Assembly (NCBI GenBank): GCA_027058735.1
Contig: JALURZ010000003.1
Span: 1 to 6,867 of the forward strand
DNA length: 6,867 bases
Reading direction: 5' to 3'
From: Hyphomicrobiales bacterium
GTDB taxonomy: Bacteria; Pseudomonadota; Alphaproteobacteria; Rhizobiales; JALURZ01
The notes beneath the pieces are model-generated. The model had not been told where the DNA came from, did no database searches, and saw only the letters and a list, made by a program, of their open reading frames with translations. The position numbers and the translations under genes are program-made. The number at the start of each line of letters is the position of its first letter. Within the stretch, counting starts at the first letter, position 1. Below, one piece after another: positions 5,701 to 6,867 of the stretch.

Positions 5701-6867
5701 ATGAGCGGATACACAGGCGGGATGCCTCCCGAGAAATTCAACCTTGCGCGCTATTGTCTGGCTGCGAGCGCGCGGCGTTCGCCGGACAAGACCGCGCTGA
5801 TCGTGGTCGATGGCGATATCGATGCGCTGCGCCCGCGGTCATGGTCCTACCGGGAAATCGAAGACCTCGTCCTGCGTCTTGCCGCTCTGTTGGCGGCGAG
5901 CGGTCTGGCGCGCGGGGATCGTGTCTTGGTCCGCATGAAGAACAGCGCGGACTACGCCTTCTTCTTCCTCGCCGCCAATGCCGCCGGCCTGGTCCCGATA
6001 CCGGCGTCCGATCAGCTGACCGCGCCCGAAATCGCCAGACTGATCGATGATGCCGGTCCGGCCGCCATTCTGCGTTCCCCGGGCATGCCCCTGCCCGCTG
6101 CCGCCAACGATAGCGTCGTCCTCGATCCGTGCGATCTGATCGCGCGGGCGGCCGGGCGCGAGCCGGCCCCTTACGCCCGCACCCTGCGCGATGATCCCGC
6201 TTTTCTGGTCTACACCTCGGGCACATCGGGCGCGCCCAAGGGCGTGCTGCACGCCCAGCGCGCGGTCTGGGGCCGGCGGCCCATGTATCGGGGATGGTAT
6301 GGACTGGGCGAAGACGACATCATGCTGCATACGGGCGCGTTCAACTGGACCTACACGATCGGCGCAGGCCTGCTCGATCCCTGGGCGAACGGGGCGACGT
6401 CGCTGCTCTATGTCGGTGAGAAAAATCCCGCCGTCTGGGCGCATGTTGCAAAGCGGTTCGGGGCGACAATCATGGCTGGGGTTCCCATGCTCTACCGCCA
6501 GATCCTGAAATACGGCGATCTGGCGCTGCTGACCTCCTCGCCGTTGCGCCATGCTCTTGTCGCGGGCGAAGCCCTGCCGCTGTTGCTGGCGCACGAATGG
6601 CACCGCAAGACCGGCCTTGGTCTTTATGAGGCCCTGGGCATGAGCGAGATATCGACCTATATCTCCTCATCCCCGGACGTTCCGGTCAGGCCGGGATCGC
6701 CGGGCCGGCCGCAGGAGGGGCGCTGCATCGCCATTCTGCCCATCGCGGGCGGCGACACGCCCCTGCCCGCCGGCGAGACCGGCCTTCTGGCCGTGCACCG
6801 TGGCGATCCCGGGTTGATGCTGGGATACTGGAACGCGGGCAGCAGCGATGCGCGGGTGTTTCGCGGC
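5701..6867 (+). CDS. Acyl-CoA ligase (AMP-forming), C-terminus beyond the window
   Basis: Class I adenylate-forming enzyme expected to activate a carboxylic acid to its acyl-adenylate with ATP and then transfer it to CoA in the cytosol. The first 389 codons are present; by family length roughly 110-150 residues, including most of the C-terminal lid with the A10 lysine, are missing. Motifs seen are canonical: the P-loop YTSGTSGAPKG at 171-181, the substrate-pocket stretch GAFNWTYTIGAGL (212-224), VAGEAL (287-292), A5 YEALGMSE (309-316) with Glu316, and the start of A6, GETGLLAV (358-365). The pocket does not tell me the acid; relatives are annotated generally as acyl-CoA or benzoate-CoA-ligase-like. 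ATG 5701 lies 7 bases after the stop of the degenerate relative, which suggests translational coupling; ATG 5722 (MPPEKFNLARYC) is an alternative start with an upstream GGCGGG. Confidence 0.88.
   Translation, partial: MSGYTGGMPPEKFNLARYCLAASARRSPDKTALIVVDGDIDALRPRSWSYREIEDLVLRLAALLAASGLARGDRVLVRMKNSADYAFFFLAANAAGLVPIPASDQLTAPEIARLIDDAGPAAILRSPGMPLPAAANDSVVLDPCDLIARAAGREPAPYARTLRDDPAFLVYTSGTSGAPKGVLHAQRAVWGRRPMYRGWYGLGEDDIMLHTGAFNWTYTIGAGLLDPWANGATSLLYVGEKNPAVWAHVAKRFGATIMAGVPMLYRQILKYGDLALLTSSPLRHALVAGEALPLLLAHEWHRKTGLGLYEALGMSEISTYISSSPDVPVRPGSPGRPQEGRCIAILPIAGGDTPLPAGETGLLAVHRGDPGLMLGYWNAGSSDARVFRG

Noticed and set aside
4719..5741. Open frame of about 340 codons on the minus strand opposite the degenerate ligase
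   Set aside because: Same shadow effect; the composition is not protein-like and nothing is recognisable.

Overview
The window is GC-rich chromosomal DNA, about 60% G+C by eye with strongly G/C-biased third codon positions. It most likely comes from an alphaproteobacterium. That placement is an inference from the HspQ sequence type, the YejA-like binding protein and the style of the acyl-CoA ligases; there is no rRNA or other marker to prove it. Coding density is high, and I see no mobile element, CRISPR array, tRNA or rRNA.

Layout. The 5' end of a membrane transporter of the auxin efflux carrier (AEC) family lies at 1-384 on the minus strand and runs off the left edge. A roughly 200-base divergent intergenic region follows, with a plausible minus-strand promoter and a perfect 7-bp inverted repeat. 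Five genes then run on the plus strand: a Chloroflexus-type malyl-CoA/citramalyl-CoA lyase (589-1638), hspQ (1803-2138), a YejA-like periplasmic peptide-binding protein (2161-3966), a full-length EntE-like adenylate-forming protein whose catalytic motifs have decayed (4005-5693), and an acyl-CoA ligase with intact motifs (5701 to the right edge, truncated).

How the genes may work together. The AEC carrier and the CoA-ester lyase share a divergent control region. AEC carriers include dicarboxylate permeases, so a link between organic-acid transport and C4/C5 acyl-CoA cleavage is reasonable but unproven. hspQ has its own candidate promoter and is only 22 bases from the binding-protein gene. The binding-protein gene, the degenerate ligase and the intact ligase follow with gaps of 38 and 7 bases and no visible terminator, so they may be one transcript.

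The most unusual item is the ligase pair. The upstream protein is collinear with the EntE/DhbE type of class I adenylate-forming enzymes over its whole length, but it has lost the P-loop hydroxyl residues and lysine, the A5 motif, the ribose-binding aspartate and the A10 lysine. The adjacent protein keeps the motifs visible in this window. This looks like a pseudoenzyme encoded next to, and possibly partnered with, an active relative.
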